Shown: positions 25,872-37,885 of the stretch, piece by piece
How the letters are laid out: each line of letters opens with the position of its first letter
How positions within the stretch are numbered: the stretch's first letter is position 1
From: Citrus sinensis
Lineage: Eukaryota; Streptophyta; Magnoliopsida; Sapindales; Rutaceae
DNA: 64,000 nt
NCBI RefSeq assembly: GCF_022201045.2
Contig: NC_068562.1
Location: forward strand, 8,662,001 to 8,726,000
Direction: 5' to 3'
Position numbers and translations under genes: made by a program
Notes under the pieces: generated by a model
Told to the model about the DNA's origin: nothing
Databases searched by the model: none
Seen by the model: the letters and a program-made list of their open reading frames with translations, nothing else

Positions 25872-26316
25872 TTCTCTTATTTAATTTTGGATTTGATTCC
25901 CCTTCTACGTTGGAACATAATTTTGATTTATCGTATTTTATCTTAGTGCCAAAATTAGAAGGCTGGAATAGGAGTAAGTGGGAAAGGTTATTGTGTATCT
26001 TGGTTGTTTATATTGAATTTTTTGCTAATTGTGGATAAAATGAAAGGGGGATTGTGTTTGTCATACAAAACTTGGGTTTTAATACTAAACTTAGAGGTGA
26101 AATTTTAATGATCTAATAAGTATTAAAATTAAGGGCTAGTTTAATAATGTTGTAAGTTTTAAAATAATTGTTATTGGTTGTGCTGTATAAATATTCAGCT
26201 GTAAAGAGAATCAATTAAATATTTGATAAAATTTATTTTTAAAAATATTATGAGTTTTAAAAACAGTCATATGTTTTTTGTAAATCTTTAGATCATTGTG
26301 AGAATCAATTAAATGT
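25872..26316. repeat. Repeat copy B of a 445-bp tandem duplication
   Basis: CTCTTATTTAATTTTGGATT begins here and again about 445 bases later. The two copies stay alignable over their length (shared GTGCCAAAATTAGAAGGCT, AAGTGGGAAAGGTTATTGTG, GATCTAATAAGTATTAAA). Related to the PAF1 upstream sequence. Confidence 0.75.
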
Positions 26317-26760
26317 TTCTCTTATTTAATTTTGGATTTGATTCCCCTCTTATATTGGAACATAATTATGAATTATCAAGCAAATTTCAACTAAAACATA
26401 TTTAATTTCGGTGCCAAAATTAGAAGGCTTTTTTGGGATAGGGCTAAGTGGGAAAGGTTATTGTGTACCTTAGTTGTTATATTGAATTTATTGCTAATTG
26501 TGGATAAAATGAAAGATGGATTGTGTTTGTCATTCAAAATTTGGATTTTAATACTAAACTTAGAGGTGAATTTTTAATGATCTAATAAGTATTAAATTTA
26601 AGGGCTAGTTTGATAATGTTGTAACTCTTAAGATAATTATTGTTAGTTGTACTGTAAAAATAATTAGTTGTGAAAAGAATCAGTTAAACGTTTGGTAAAA
26701 TTTCTTTTTAAAAATGTTGTGAGTTTTAAAATCAATCATATATATTTAGTAAATCTTACT
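26317..26760. repeat. Repeat copy C of the 445-bp tandem duplication
   Basis: Second copy, directly adjacent to copy B, with small substitutions and indels throughout. It carries the same TTGCTAATTGTGGATAAAAT and CTTAGAGGTGAA landmarks. Confidence 0.75.
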
Positions 26761-27025
26761 GTTAAATTACTATAAGAGTACAAATATTGAAATGAACATA
26801 TGTTGACTAAAATATTAAATTTATTTTGCATATTTATAAATGCATATATATAATCCTTTTTTACTGATTGTTAACTAAAAAAAACTTTTTTATTTTGTTA
26901 ATTTTATTTTTTTTATTTTTTTACCTTAATATAACTGTAATAATAATAATCTCTCTAAATTTAATAATTCTATTTCATAATTAAATAATGATATTTTAGA
27001 TTTTTATAATATATGTGAGGATATA

Positions 27026-27739
27026 TGTAATATTCCACAATGCTAGTGAGTGAGTTCTTAGATTAGTTTATTAGTGAAGTAGACGCATTTTAGATTACAA
27101 AGATCAATAACAAAAATTATGATGGGTTATGTCCCCAAAACTAATAATATCTACTTGATTGTTGGGTCTAGACTATTACAATTAATATTAGAGATGACTC
27201 CGACCCGATGTGTGGATGGATATGTTATGATGTGATTTTGTTCCATTATGTTTCTAATGAATCTCACAGGGATGCAAGGTCCTCAAAGAGAGGAATATGA
27301 AATATTCTACATCGTTAACGAGTGATTTCCTGAGTTAATTTATAATTTATGGGCTCTACTAACTAAGTAGATGCACAGTGGCTTGCAAAATCGGGACGGA
27401 CTATGTGCCTAAAGCAGATAATATCTATTTGGTTGTTGAGTCCAGACTATTACAATTAGTAATAAAGACAACCGGTAACCCAATGTGTGAATGGACATAT
27501 TATGACGTGATTTCGTTTCGTTCTCTTTCCAATGACCCTCAGAGGACACGAGATCCTCACGGGGTAAATATATAATATCTCACATTACTAGCTAGTGAAT
27601 TTCTAAACTAGTTTATAAATCATAGACTCTCCTAACTAAATAGACATGTTTTGGGTTGCAAAATCCAATAACAAAAACTGTGACGGGCCGTATGTCTAAA
27701 GTGAAAAATATCTACTTGATTGTTAGGTCTGGACTATCA
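27026..27739 (+). mobile_element. TRIM-like element with three LTRs (LTR-int-LTR-int-LTR)
   Basis: Three related segments of about 155-170 bases lie at 27026-27180, 27298-27454 and about 27571-27739. The first two begin TG-(T/A)AATATT(C) and end GACTATTACA. They are separated by two internal stretches of 117 and 116 bases. Each internal stretch begins with a decayed version of the initiator-tRNA primer-binding site (family consensus TGGTATCAGAGC; here near ATTAATATTAGAGA and ATTAGTAATAAAGA), then CGACCCGATGTGTG-like sequence, and ends in a purine-rich GAGAGGAATA-type tract. This is TRIM architecture with one extra LTR, as arises by recombination between LTRs. No coding capacity. Confidence 0.6.
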
Positions 27740-28529
27740 ATAATTTGTATGGAATTGTATTAAATATAAAACTGATTCTCAAAATTAGATTTTTGAAAGC
27801 TATTATTTCTTTTTCTTTTTTCAGAATTTACTATAGGATAGGGTGATTTTTTAAAAACTTTTGCTAAACACTAAAATTAGTTTTTAACTTTCCAAAATCA
27901 CTTATGAACTTCTAAAAAACAATCCCAAATAGGCCCCAAGTGCTTTGTTTTTATTAAATAGAGGAAATTATCAAGAATTTACATCAAATTTTTGAGTAAA
28001 AATATGATAATAAAAAAATAAAGATCAATAAAACAATAATACCAGAATTCCCAAGTATTATTCCATATGCAATGTGGCACTCATTTAATAGAAGATAAAT
28101 TTCATAATTCATAAAATTACTTATTACTTTATTCTACCATTCAATAAGCATGCCATAATAACACTTGGAATTAATTGAGAAGTGTAGCATTACACTACAA
28201 TACTAGAGGCAACACTCAATAAATTTGTATAGTACTTTCTATATTTCACTACACATAAGGCTTTTTTTTTCCCTAACAATTAGGTGTTTATAGGTTTATA
28301 CAGTTATACTAGTGTAAAAAGAGTAAATATAAAAGGTAAATAAATAAGGATTAAACCCCCTTTTCTTCACAATTTAGCCCTAACTAAATAAGGTTCAAAT
28401 AGTATATATTGAATAATTGTTATAAAGATTATTATGTCTCACCTCCCTCAGTCTTAAAAAAATTGAAATGAGTTAGGGTTTTAAGCTTCCTTAATCTTAG
28501 TGTTTATATATCATATCTTTTTCTCAAAT

Positions 28530-29030
28530 AAGAAAATATACTTATACAAATCAAAGATTTCTCATACCATTGTCGGTAAACACATTGAAAAAATAAAAAG
28601 ATAAAGTCGAGAGAAATTATTTTACTCTTATAACTCTAGCCATCCCTAATCATAAGAACTGAAATGAGTCAATGTTAACTTCATTGATCTTCGCATTTAA
28701 AATTAAGATCCGACACCACTGTTACTCAAGAAAATTACTTAAGCCATTGATTAATATATAAATTTAATATTTAAAAAGTTCAAACTATATAAAAGGTAAA
28801 CATTACACGTGATATCTATCTGTCAGTAATTTTTGAGTATTTGAGAGTTCATAATATCTCTTTTCAAACTATTGAAAATTCATTGAACCTCTTAACAGCA
28901 TACTCAAAAGAAAGTATACATTTACACGAAAAAACATATATACATCGGTTCACAAATATAATTATATAAAATTCACCTATTACCACAATTCTTAAAATAA
29001 TAATTAGGGTACAATTGTTACCAGTTTGGA
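28530..29030. repeat. Large repeat block E, copy 2
   Basis: Diverged second copy of the 25240-25740 block, sharing GAGAGAAATTATT, AAGAACTGAAATGAG, ACGTGATATCTATC and TTCTTAAAATAATAA. A further short partial copy (TTGAAATGAGTTAGGGTTTTA) lies just upstream at 28440-28520. Confidence 0.6.
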
Positions 29031-29199
29031 GATATAGCTTACTCCTGAAAAATGGGATTTCCTGGATGTCAACAGATGTATGGCCCTAAACTAAAGGATC
29101 CATAACTTAAAAGAAAGCCCAAGGTCCAAGCCATTCAAGTGACCAGACCAAATGGCTCTTTATTGGAGGTCCAATAACAAAAGCTCAGTCCGTCATTAA

Positions 29200-29460
29200 A
29201 TTTAATTTAATTTTGGATTTGTTTCATAAGTGACTGGTTTTTTTCCTCCTCTTTTTAGAACAAAATTATGGTTTTTTCGACTGAAACATATTTACTTTAG
29301 TACCAAAATTAGCTCCTTTTTTTGGGGGATAGGCTAAGTAGCTAGGAAAGGTTATTATCTTGGTTGTTTATTTTGAATTTATTGTTAATTGTGGATAAAT
29401 TGAAAGGTGGATTGTCTTTGTCATACAAAACTTGGATATTGTTACTGAACATAACCTAAG
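29200..29460. repeat. Repeat copy D of the PAF1 upstream sequence
   Basis: TTAATTTTGGATTTG, the GACTGAAACATATTTA block, ATTGTTAATTGTGGATAAAT and GTCATACAAAACTTGG follow in the same order as in copies A-C. It sits right after block E copy 2, matching the E-B order 3.3 kb upstream. Confidence 0.65.
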
Positions 29461-30147
29461 ATACATATTTATAATATACATACATACGTATGTATGTATG
29501 TATGTATGTACATATGTATGTATATAGAAATGTTCTAATACGGAATTTTAAAATACGAGAACGTCCTGAAAAATGCATAAACCGTGCAGTTTAAGCATTT
29601 TAAGTTGCGAGTCTTTGAAATCCCGCGGTTTAAATCTTTTCCGGACTTTTCCCGCACTTTAAGATCATGGATCAGAAAACTACTATGTATGTATATATGT
29701 TATAAGTATGTATGTATATATATATATATACACCAGTTATCTCAAAAGGGTTTTTCCTTTAATTTCGTAACCTTACAATGCCTATATTTTTGTGTAAATC
29801 CAATAATTTGTTTGCAGAATAAGGGACATGACATTTACAAATAAAGAGGGCTAATCAAGCCCCTGGCATCGCTTGTTGGATAAAATCATTTACGTAAATA
29901 TTTGTAATTAATTATATATATATAAATAACAAATCAACCCATGCACAGCAAAACCTGCGAAACATTCTCATTAAGAAATGAAAGGGAATCGCTAATACAT
30001 CAGTAACAAACAAAAGAGGAGAAAGATAAAATCACACACACACAAACACAGTACAAGGATTCATCGATCACAATGGATCACATTGCAGCGCCCATCACTG
30101 TCCTCTGCCAATACCATATATATGTATATTGATTTCTTATTGATTGA

Positions 30148-31171
30148 TTACTTGGGGCGACAAGCAATCTCATTGGGTCCAGCTTGCCTTGCCAGCTGAT
30201 GCAGTTGATATTAACGAAAGAAAGCACAACGTCAATAAACCGTTTCTGGTTTATATATATATATATTTGTATAGCGTAATATATAAATTAATATTAATTT
30301 GAAATGAGAAAGCAATAGAGAGATCCTGCCCACCTGAAAATAAGCTTCAAGCTTCCTTCTCAGTGTTGCATAATCTCTCTTCAGTAGCTGGAAAGTTTTC
30401 ATGCATCTGCTTGGGTTCATGCAAATTAAATTGTTATTGTTTTTACTAAGAGTCTTGACTTGAAATGAGTGCATTAATTTCAACAAATGAAGTTTACCCT
30501 TCTCCATTTCCTGCCTCGCAATATTCTCTAAACTGTGTGCTCTCAGCTTTCACTTTTTTGGCTCCAATGCTGCAACCAATATGAAATAATTAGATTTAAA
30601 AAGTTTTAAAAAAAGAAAAAAAGATACTTGTGTTGAAAGCCAACATAGAATATACATGATAACAACTTTAAATTTAAGTACTTTTGTAGGTAAAAATGAA
30701 AAATAAAAAGATGTCGCACGTGATCATTAATATCATCATTACCTTGTGCTGCTTCCTTTGAATTGATGCATATAGCCATCCAACTTATTGAAATCCAGAG
30801 GGCTCTTCTCCCTGCAAGAGCCATGCATGCACGTGATAATAAGAAGATTAATGTTCCTTAGAATTAATAAGCATTTTAATCATTATGACAATCGAGATTA
30901 CCTCAATTATTATGATTACAAAAAAAATGAATATATATATATAGCAATTTATAAAATTTTCTTTAAAAATGGAAAAAAAAAGAAGCAACTCACAGTGCAC
31001 GCTCTATAGTAGTGATTAGTCTAGCTGAGTCGCGGTAGTGTAATGTGACAACTTCTTCAACAAAATTAGGGTTAGCATCATCTTGGAGCTCCTCCAACAG
31101 GATGAATTGTTCATCAAGATGTCCCTGAAATGTCCCACCAATTTAACCAATTTATTTTCCATCTCAAATCT

Positions 31172-31207
<36 letters not shown>

Positions 31208-31552
31208 CACAAAATGAAGTAAAAGTATAAAAATAAAAAATTTTAAAGTGACCAATTACTTGTATTAATGTCTTGACGACATGTGCATACACATGTCGAT
31301 ATATTTATCCATTCCATGTTTATCTTCAGTATGTTAATAAGTTTAAGTTGTACGAACACATTAATTTATTCAAAAAATGCAACTCCATGGAGGGAGAAAA
31401 TTAAAAATTGAGTTTTTTTTGGAGTTGAATGTGTGATGATTGATGAAAGTTTTACAAAAGATGTTAAGAAGAAAAAATAAAAACAAAACCTGATCAAAGA
31501 GGGACTGCCTCATGGATGCAAGTTGTCTACGAAGCTGCTGATTTCTCTCCAT
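30148..31552 (-). CDS. Histidine-containing phosphotransfer protein (AHP4-like)
   Basis: Six small exons join in frame to 151 aa: 31552-31490, 31124-30994, 30811-30743, 30569-30498, 30406-30334 and 30195-30148. HPt proteins relay phosphate from cytokinin receptor kinases to nuclear response regulators. The HPt signature YMHQFKGSSTSIGAKKVK is complete, with the phospho-accepting His at residue 80, so this is an active-type rather than a pseudo-HPt (Asn) protein. Further landmarks are GHLDEQF, LEELQDDANPNFVEEV and the C-terminal ARQAGPNE. These resemble AHP4 more than AHP1/2/3/5. Splice phases all match; the signature Ser after GSST is split between exons 3 and 4. Nothing suggests decay. Confidence 0.93.
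31173..31205. repeat. (CA)n microsatellite in AHP intron 1
   Basis: About 16 consecutive CA units in the first intron of the AHP-like gene (31125-31489). Confidence 0.95.
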
Positions 31553-31660
31553 TTTAAAGAAAATTAAAATGTTGCAGAGAGCAAGCAATAAGGAATTGCA
31601 AATTGCAAGAGGAAAATGTATTTAATGTGATGAGTGAAATTATGCAGCAGCAATTAGGGA

Positions 31661-31668
31661 TTTATAAA
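31661..31668 (-). promoter_or_regulatory. Candidate TATA box of the AHP-like gene
   Basis: On the minus strand CTTTATAAAT lies about 110 bases before the ATG at 31552, a normal distance for a TATA box plus short leader. Confidence 0.5.
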
Positions 31669-31672
31669 GCCG

Positions 31673-32900
31673 AAACTGAAGTGAAAGAACATATAAATAA
31701 TATTATTAATGAAGAAGTATCTAAATATATATATTTATTGACAAAAGGTAGATGAAAGATTAAAATGCAAATACATGAGGACAACTTTGTGGAGGATAGA
31801 AGGGAGATTTCAATATCTTATTATAAAGCTGCTTTTTTTTTTTCGTTTTTTTTCTTTTTTTTTTTCCATTTTGAGTAGCTTCTTAGGTTGGCATTCTGAT
31901 TCTAATTCGGTATTTGGGTTAGAAAGAAAAGCAGATTTGTTTCTGAATTTATATCATGTCTTCAACTAAAATGATGAAAAATGCAGATTCCTAGTAAGCG
32001 TTTTATGTACTCAATCACCTGATAGGTTAATTAATTAGTAATTAATAAGTATTTAAAATTATCAAAAGGTTCATTAGCATATATGTGAATCTTACTATGA
32101 TTTTTTCCCCAAAATTTCGTCATTTTTTTCTCCCCCATTGGGAATTGTTTCTAGTTATCTCCTCACTGGAAATGACACTTTAATCAGATTATAAACTATT
32201 ACTGATATTAATTAGATGTGATCATTTTGCACCGTTAACAACTCGTTTAAGATAAAAACCATAGAAACAACAAACGTTCATTATAGAGGATATTTAGTAT
32301 TCAGTAATATAGCTAAAAGATCAAAAGGTTGGGGATAAAATTTATAACTGGCATAAAGTATAAATAGGGAAGAAAATATATAAAGTAATAAAATTTTAGA
32401 AACTATTATTTGGCAATTGATAATGTAACTTACAGTTATCTTAAAAGTAGTCTTTTATGATCCCTTAATTGTTCGACAGGTAATAATTAAGTCATACAAA
32501 AAAATTGATTTTGAATTGATACAAGCTATGAATAATGTGACTTGGCAAAACTCATACTATGTATCTGTGAGTATGTGTGTGTCATTGTGTACATATTTGT
32601 GTGATTTTCAAAATTAAAATTATTGAGCATAAATTTTTTTAAACATATTTTGAATCTAAACTTCATATATTTAATTAATTTAAGAGAGACAAATTTATAA
32701 TTTAAGTTAGCTAAAAAGAAAGTGTCTTGTGTAATTTATGAATTGAGCGCAGACAGCTGGCATGACATGACAATTCCTTGAGATACTGATTCGGAGTACT
32801 AATAATTTTTTACAAGTAAAGTTCCATTAAAATAGCATAAGCCATGACAAACACGTATTGTTTAATGGGCATCGGTGAGACAAAGGAATTGATTAACCCA
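31673..32900. other. AHP promoter-side intergenic region
   Basis: AT-rich sequence between the AHP-like gene and the Mutator-like element, with long T runs at about 31831-31865. I see no gene or structured element. Confidence 0.7.
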
Positions 32901-32909
32901 AAAGATCAT
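32901..32909. repeat. Left target-site duplication of the Mutator-like element
   Basis: AAAGATCAT occurs here and again at 39058-39066, immediately outside the two element ends. A perfect 9-bp direct duplication is the hallmark of Mutator-superfamily insertion. Confidence 0.9.
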
Positions 32910-32960
32910 GGAAAATGCTATATTCCCCGGGTCAAACCCCGGGTCAAACCCCGAATTAGT
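32910..32960 (+). repeat. Left terminal inverted repeat
   Basis: The perfect 31-base core is 32925-32955: two head-to-tail copies of CCCCGGGTCAAA followed by CCCCGAA. It matches the reverse complement of 39012-39042 exactly. The outermost 15 bases match only in part. Confidence 0.92.
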
Positions 32961-33059
32961 AAAACGGCGTCGTTTTGGTCAAATTTTTTTTTCTTTTTGG
33001 TTGCATGAAGCGTCGTCGTTTTGGCTTGTAAAAACAAAACAAACTAAACGAAGAGGAGG

Positions 33060-33245
33060 GCAGAGGAAGTGAGGAACGAACAGATCAAAGTTTCAACAAC
33101 GAAATCAAAGTTTCAGCAACGAACGAACAGATCAAAGTTGCAGCAACAAACGAACAGATCAAAGTTTCATCAACGAAAACAGGTCTTCATATTCGATTTT
33201 TCAGTCACCATTGTTAAGTGAGGAACGAACAGCAACGAAGACGAA
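33060..33245 (+). repeat. Subterminal tandem repeats of the Mutator-like element
   Basis: Several imperfect copies of a roughly 30-base unit (GAACGAACAGATCAAAGTTTC, AACAACGAA) follow the left TIR in the 5' leader of the transposase gene. Repeated subterminal motifs are often transposase-binding sites; that role is inferred. Confidence 0.6.
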
Positions 33246-33537
33246 CAGCAAGTTTCGGCATTTGCACAAGCTAAGGTACAGATTTTTCAGCACCTGTTGA
33301 AGCTCTCATTTTTGTTGTCAAGTTTGTATTAAATTTTCTTTTCGATTTTCTGTAACATTTTCGATTACGAAGATATTTGAATATAATAATTTCAGTTTCG
33401 ATTACGAATACAAAATTTCTATTCGAATTTCTTTTATGGTAAGTCATGAAATTTTGCTCAAAAGAACAGTCGATAACATGCCCTCTAGTCAATGAATTTT
33501 GCTCAAAAGAACCGTGTATGTGTAACCAAAAGGGATG

Positions 33538-33739
33538 CCTACGGACTTGTATTAGCTAGTTCGCGGCTTGCCGTTATTTGACAATTTCAATTTCCAATTG
33601 CATGCTTTTACAACAGGCTTGAATTGTTTAAATTTGAATCATGACTACGGACTTCTATTAGCTAATGTTTGCGGCTTGCCGTTATTTGATAATTTCAGTT
33701 TCCAATTGCGATGCTTTTACAACAATCTTGAATTGTTTA
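33538..33739 (+). repeat. About 105-bp tandem duplication in the transposase 5' leader
   Basis: The stretch CTACGGACTTGTATTAGCTA ... CTTGAATTGTTTAA at 33538-33633 is repeated with few changes at 33644-33739, just upstream of the splice acceptor (TTTGCAG, 33784-33790) preceding the transposase start. Confidence 0.8.
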
Positions 33740-33796
33740 ATGAATTTGCAATAAATAAATAATAATATACTGCATTGTTTAAATTTGCAGCAGTTA

Positions 33797-36322
33797 ATGG
33801 ATAATTTGGAGCAAGTGGAGGAGGTTGATGAAGTTGAAGAATTGGAGGATTTACAGGGGGTTGATTTGGAAGGAAATAATGAGGAATTGGTGCCGGAAAT
33901 AATTGTTGAGCCAACAGTTGGGATGTTTTTTGATAGTCCTGATGAAATGTTTGAATATTATAAGGGTTATGGCCTACAAGAGGGGTTTCCAGTTATGCGG
34001 AGATCTTGTAGAAAAGGGGATGATGGGAGTTTGAGATATGTGACATTTACTTGTGGGCGAAACGGCAAGTCAAAAGCCAAAGACACTAATGTTTTGCGGC
34101 TTCAACCAAACCAAAAAATTGGATGCAATGCTAAACTTGGAGGACGTTTGGATTTGGTTACCGGAAAATGGGTAATTGGAAATATGATTCTTGAACATAA
34201 CCATGCCGTGAGTCCGAGCAAGAGTAGGTATTATCGATGCAACCGTACCATTAGTCCATTTGTTAAAAAGCAACTTGAGATAAACGACGAAGCTGGAATT
34301 AGAATGGCTCAAAGTTTTAAGTCCGTTGTTGTCGAGGCTGGTGGTTTTGAAAAAGTCTCATTCTTAGAAAAAGATGCTAGAAATCATATTGACAAGGTGC
34401 GGCGATTAAGGCTCGGAGAAGGGGATGCTGTTGCAATTCAGAGATATTTTAAAAAAATGCAAACAGAAAATGATGGGTTTTTTTTCAGTCTTGACCTAGA
34501 TGAGGAGGGCCGGTTGAAAAATGTATTTTGGGCAGATCCAAGGAGTAGGGCAGCCTATAAAGACTTTGGAGATGTGGTCACATTTGATACCACATACCTT
34601 ACAAACAAATATGACATGCCATTTGCTCCTTTTGTAGGAGTTAATCATCATGGTCAATCAATTTTGTTAGGATGTGGGTTGATTTCGCATGAGGACACGG
34701 AGACATTTACGTGGTTATTTGACACATGGCTATCATGCATGTCTGGCTCTCCTCCCCTTGGAATCATTACAGATCAAGACAAAGCGATGAAAAATGCGAT
34801 TGAGATTGTTTTTCCAAACACTAGGCACCGATGGTGTTTATGGCATATACTGAAAAAAGTGCCTGAGAAGTTGGGAAGGTACGTTGAATATCATGCCATT
34901 AGAGTTTCATTACATTCCGTTGTTTATGATTCATATACTCCTGTCCAATTCGAGGAAGCTTGGCATGGTATGGTAGACAAATATGATCTTATTAATAATC
35001 AGTGGTTAAATGGATTATATGAGGAAAGAAATCGTTGGGTTCCATGTTTCGTGAAAAATTCTTTTTGGGCTGGAATGTCAACCACTCAGCGTAGTGAAAG
35101 TATGAATGCTTTCTTTGATGGGTATGTTAACTCGAAAACAACTTTGAAACAATTTGTGGAGAAATATGAAAAAGCAATGGAAAGTAAAATTGAGAAAGAA
35201 TGGCAAGCGGATGCTAGGTGTTTTGGCCAACGGATGCCATGTCGTACCAGTTTTGCAATGGAGAAGCAAGTTGAAGCAGTGTACACTATTTCCAAGTTTC
35301 AAGAATTTCAGCAAGAGTTGGCGAATAAGATATATTGTGAGGTTTTCAGTTGTGGGGGATCAGAATATGAAGTTATTGAAAACGATGAACAAAGTAGAGA
35401 AAAAACTTTGAAAGTCTTTTTTGCCAAAAATGAGGGTGAAATTCATTGTGTGTGTAAAATGTTTGAATATAAGGGCATTCTTTGTAGACACGCCATCGCA
35501 GTGTTGTCACGTAACCGTATACAATTACTGCCTGAAAAGTATATCCTACGAAGATGGAGGAAAGATGTGCGGAGATTCTACAGTAAAGTCAAAGTCAGTT
35601 ATGATGCACGAAATTCAAGCATTGAACATCAACGGTATAGAGAGGAGTGCACTGCTTTTTATGATGTTGCTGAGGTAGCTTCAAAAAATGAAGAAAGCCA
35701 TAAAAATATTATGGGTTGGATCGAGAAAGCAATGAAGGATGTATCTCTGAATGTTCGCAGTGATGGTGACGATACATGCAGCTATGGTGGATCAGGAAGT
35801 TATACCGAAAACATACAAGATCCAATAGTAACTCGGCGTAAAGGTCGTCCACCTACTCAAAGAAAGCAAAAGCAATTTAAGAGGCCAAAACAGAAATCGA
35901 ATAATGCTTCGACTAGCACAATTGTGGAGGTAATTTCGTTAATACATTCATTTTACATTAATTTAAAATATATATTTTAAATGTGTGTTAACCACATTTC
36001 TAGGACTCGGAGATACATGGATTTTCTTCTCAGGTGGCTACTACAGTCCCAACACAAGAGAGCCATATGGCACTGGTAATATTTTTTTTAATTTGTTATT
36101 TCCATTCATTGTCATATGTTTGATAATTTGCATTTAATTTTTTTGTTGGTTGTATAACAGCTAACACAACAAGCACCCTATGAACATGCATTTTTCCCCC
36201 CTTACTATCAATCCTGGATGAATTATGGCGGAGTCCATCACGGAAACTTCCAATATTTTCCGCAACAAAATTTGGAGGAGACCAATCGAGGGGAGTTTTC
36301 AAGCAATGAACCAAGCACATGA
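33797..36322 (+). CDS. Mutator-like transposase of the FAR1/FHY3 type
   Basis: Exons 33797-35929, 36004-36075 and 36161-36322 join in frame to 788 aa. Residues about 50-145 form a FAR1 DNA-binding domain (WRKY-GCM1-like; FEYYKGYGLQEGF to LEHNH). A MULE DDE domain follows, with FDTTY (Asp about 263), ITDQD (Asp about 325) and a later SESMN Glu (about 432) as the likely catalytic triad, plus the CLWH motif. A SWIM zinc finger CxC...CRH is at about 551-570. The C-terminal tail has a basic GRPPTQRKQKQFKRPKQK stretch, a possible nuclear localisation or AT-hook-like signal. Host FAR1/FHY3 factors are domesticated relatives, but here the gene sits inside intact TIRs, so it is a transposase. The real start is the ATG at 33797, just after a splice acceptor; the frame extends upstream only via a TTG codon. 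Confidence 0.93.
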
Positions 36323-36637
36323 TCGAGGTTAATTGAAGTTAGCTTATGTTTTATGTATTAACTTGGTGTATGTGTATTTGGACATATTTTTTTTTAGATT
36401 TTGTAAGTTAAATTTGGATCTTTGTAAGTTAAATTTGGATCTATTTGGAACATATTGAAATGAGTTGGGCCATATTATAATTTTGAGAAGTTTTATTGGG
36501 GCAAATTCTAAATTCATAATACTTTAAATTAATTCAACAATCGGAAATTTATATTTAACATTAAAATGTTATTACATATCGTGCTCAAATTGTACAATAC
36601 AAGTCTTTTCCAATAACATAGTACAAATAGAAACAAC
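36323..36637. other. Convergent 3' region between the two transposon genes
   Basis: These 315 bases separate two facing stop codons. They contain a short duplicated TTTGTAAGTTAAATTTGGATC unit (about 36400-36440) and AT-rich sequence suitable for polyadenylation on both strands. Confidence 0.6.
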
Positions 36638-37048
36638 TTAAAAACAATACTTAAATAGAAAACATAATACAACAATTACGATTAATTTAATAAAATCACT
36701 TCGTGGTGCCTCTCTCTTTCGAAGTTCGTCGTCCAACAATCGCCTCTGCACTTCACGATCTCGCATGTGCTCAAGTTCTTTATGCAATAATTGAAATTTT
36801 ACGGACAAACACTCAATCTCCAAGGCCAGCTTCCTAACCTCATCCGCTAACAAGTTTATCTTCCCTTCACTATGTTTACGATCTTCTGCCCACTGAAAGT
36901 TGTTACATCCTCTACAAATCCAAAATTTACGATTTGGATTTTTTTTTGTGTGTGACGTTAAGATCTCCATCGGATCACCACATCCATTACACATTTGCAA
37001 TGAGCTTCGATTCTCGCTTGTGTTGGATGACATTGTTTGTGAAGCCAT
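36638..37048 (-). CDS. Small GRF-type zinc-finger, coiled-coil, membrane-tail protein encoded by the transposon
   Basis: A single coding exon gives 136 aa, starting at the ATG at 37048, four bases after a strong acceptor (TTTTTTTGGGCAG on the minus strand). The N-terminus carries a GRF-type zinc finger: Cys20, Cys23, Cys45 and Cys48 with the NPNRKFWIC and NFQWAED landmarks. Residues about 60-110 are a charged coiled coil (LADEVRKLALEIECLSVKFQLLHKELEHM). The last 18 residues are a hydrophobic helix ending KYCF, a predicted tail anchor. GRF fingers bind nucleic acids in other proteins. The gene faces the transposase inside the same TIRs, the position of mudrB in MuDR, but the protein is not recognisably MURB. 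A leader exon ending near 38638 with a GTAATG donor is plausible, giving a 1.6-kb 5'UTR intron. Function unknown; a helper or accessory role is inference. Confidence 0.8.
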   Translation of the reverse strand: MASQTMSSNTSENRSSLQMCNGCGDPMEILTSHTKKNPNRKFWICRGCNNFQWAEDRKHSEGKINLLADEVRKLALEIECLSVKFQLLHKELEHMRDREVQRRLLDDELRKREAPRSDFIKLIVIVVLCFLFKYCF

Positions 37049-37084
37049 AGAACTGCCCAAAAAAAGATACAATTACAGTTAATA

Positions 37085-37885
<801 letters not shown>

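Larger units (their letters stand above)
23390..30147. other. Repeat-rich AT-rich intergenic region upstream of PAF1 and downstream of AHP
   Basis: The first 550 bases are the promoter and leader side of the PAF1 homologue. The rest is AT-rich and built largely from duplicated blocks and a TRIM-like array, listed separately. Simple repeats include an (AAT)n run near 25711-25732, ATAC/CATA runs near 25645-25660 and GTAT/ATGT runs near 29477-29530 and 29685-29730. No convincing coding region was found. Confidence 0.7.

Noticed and set aside
33785..33796. N-terminal extension of the transposase starting at a TTG
   Set aside because: It crosses a splice acceptor (TTTGCAG) and starts at a non-ATG codon; the ATG at 33797 is the natural start. 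The same reasoning was applied to TTG extensions of the dioxygenase (to 2203) and the PP2C (to 53525).
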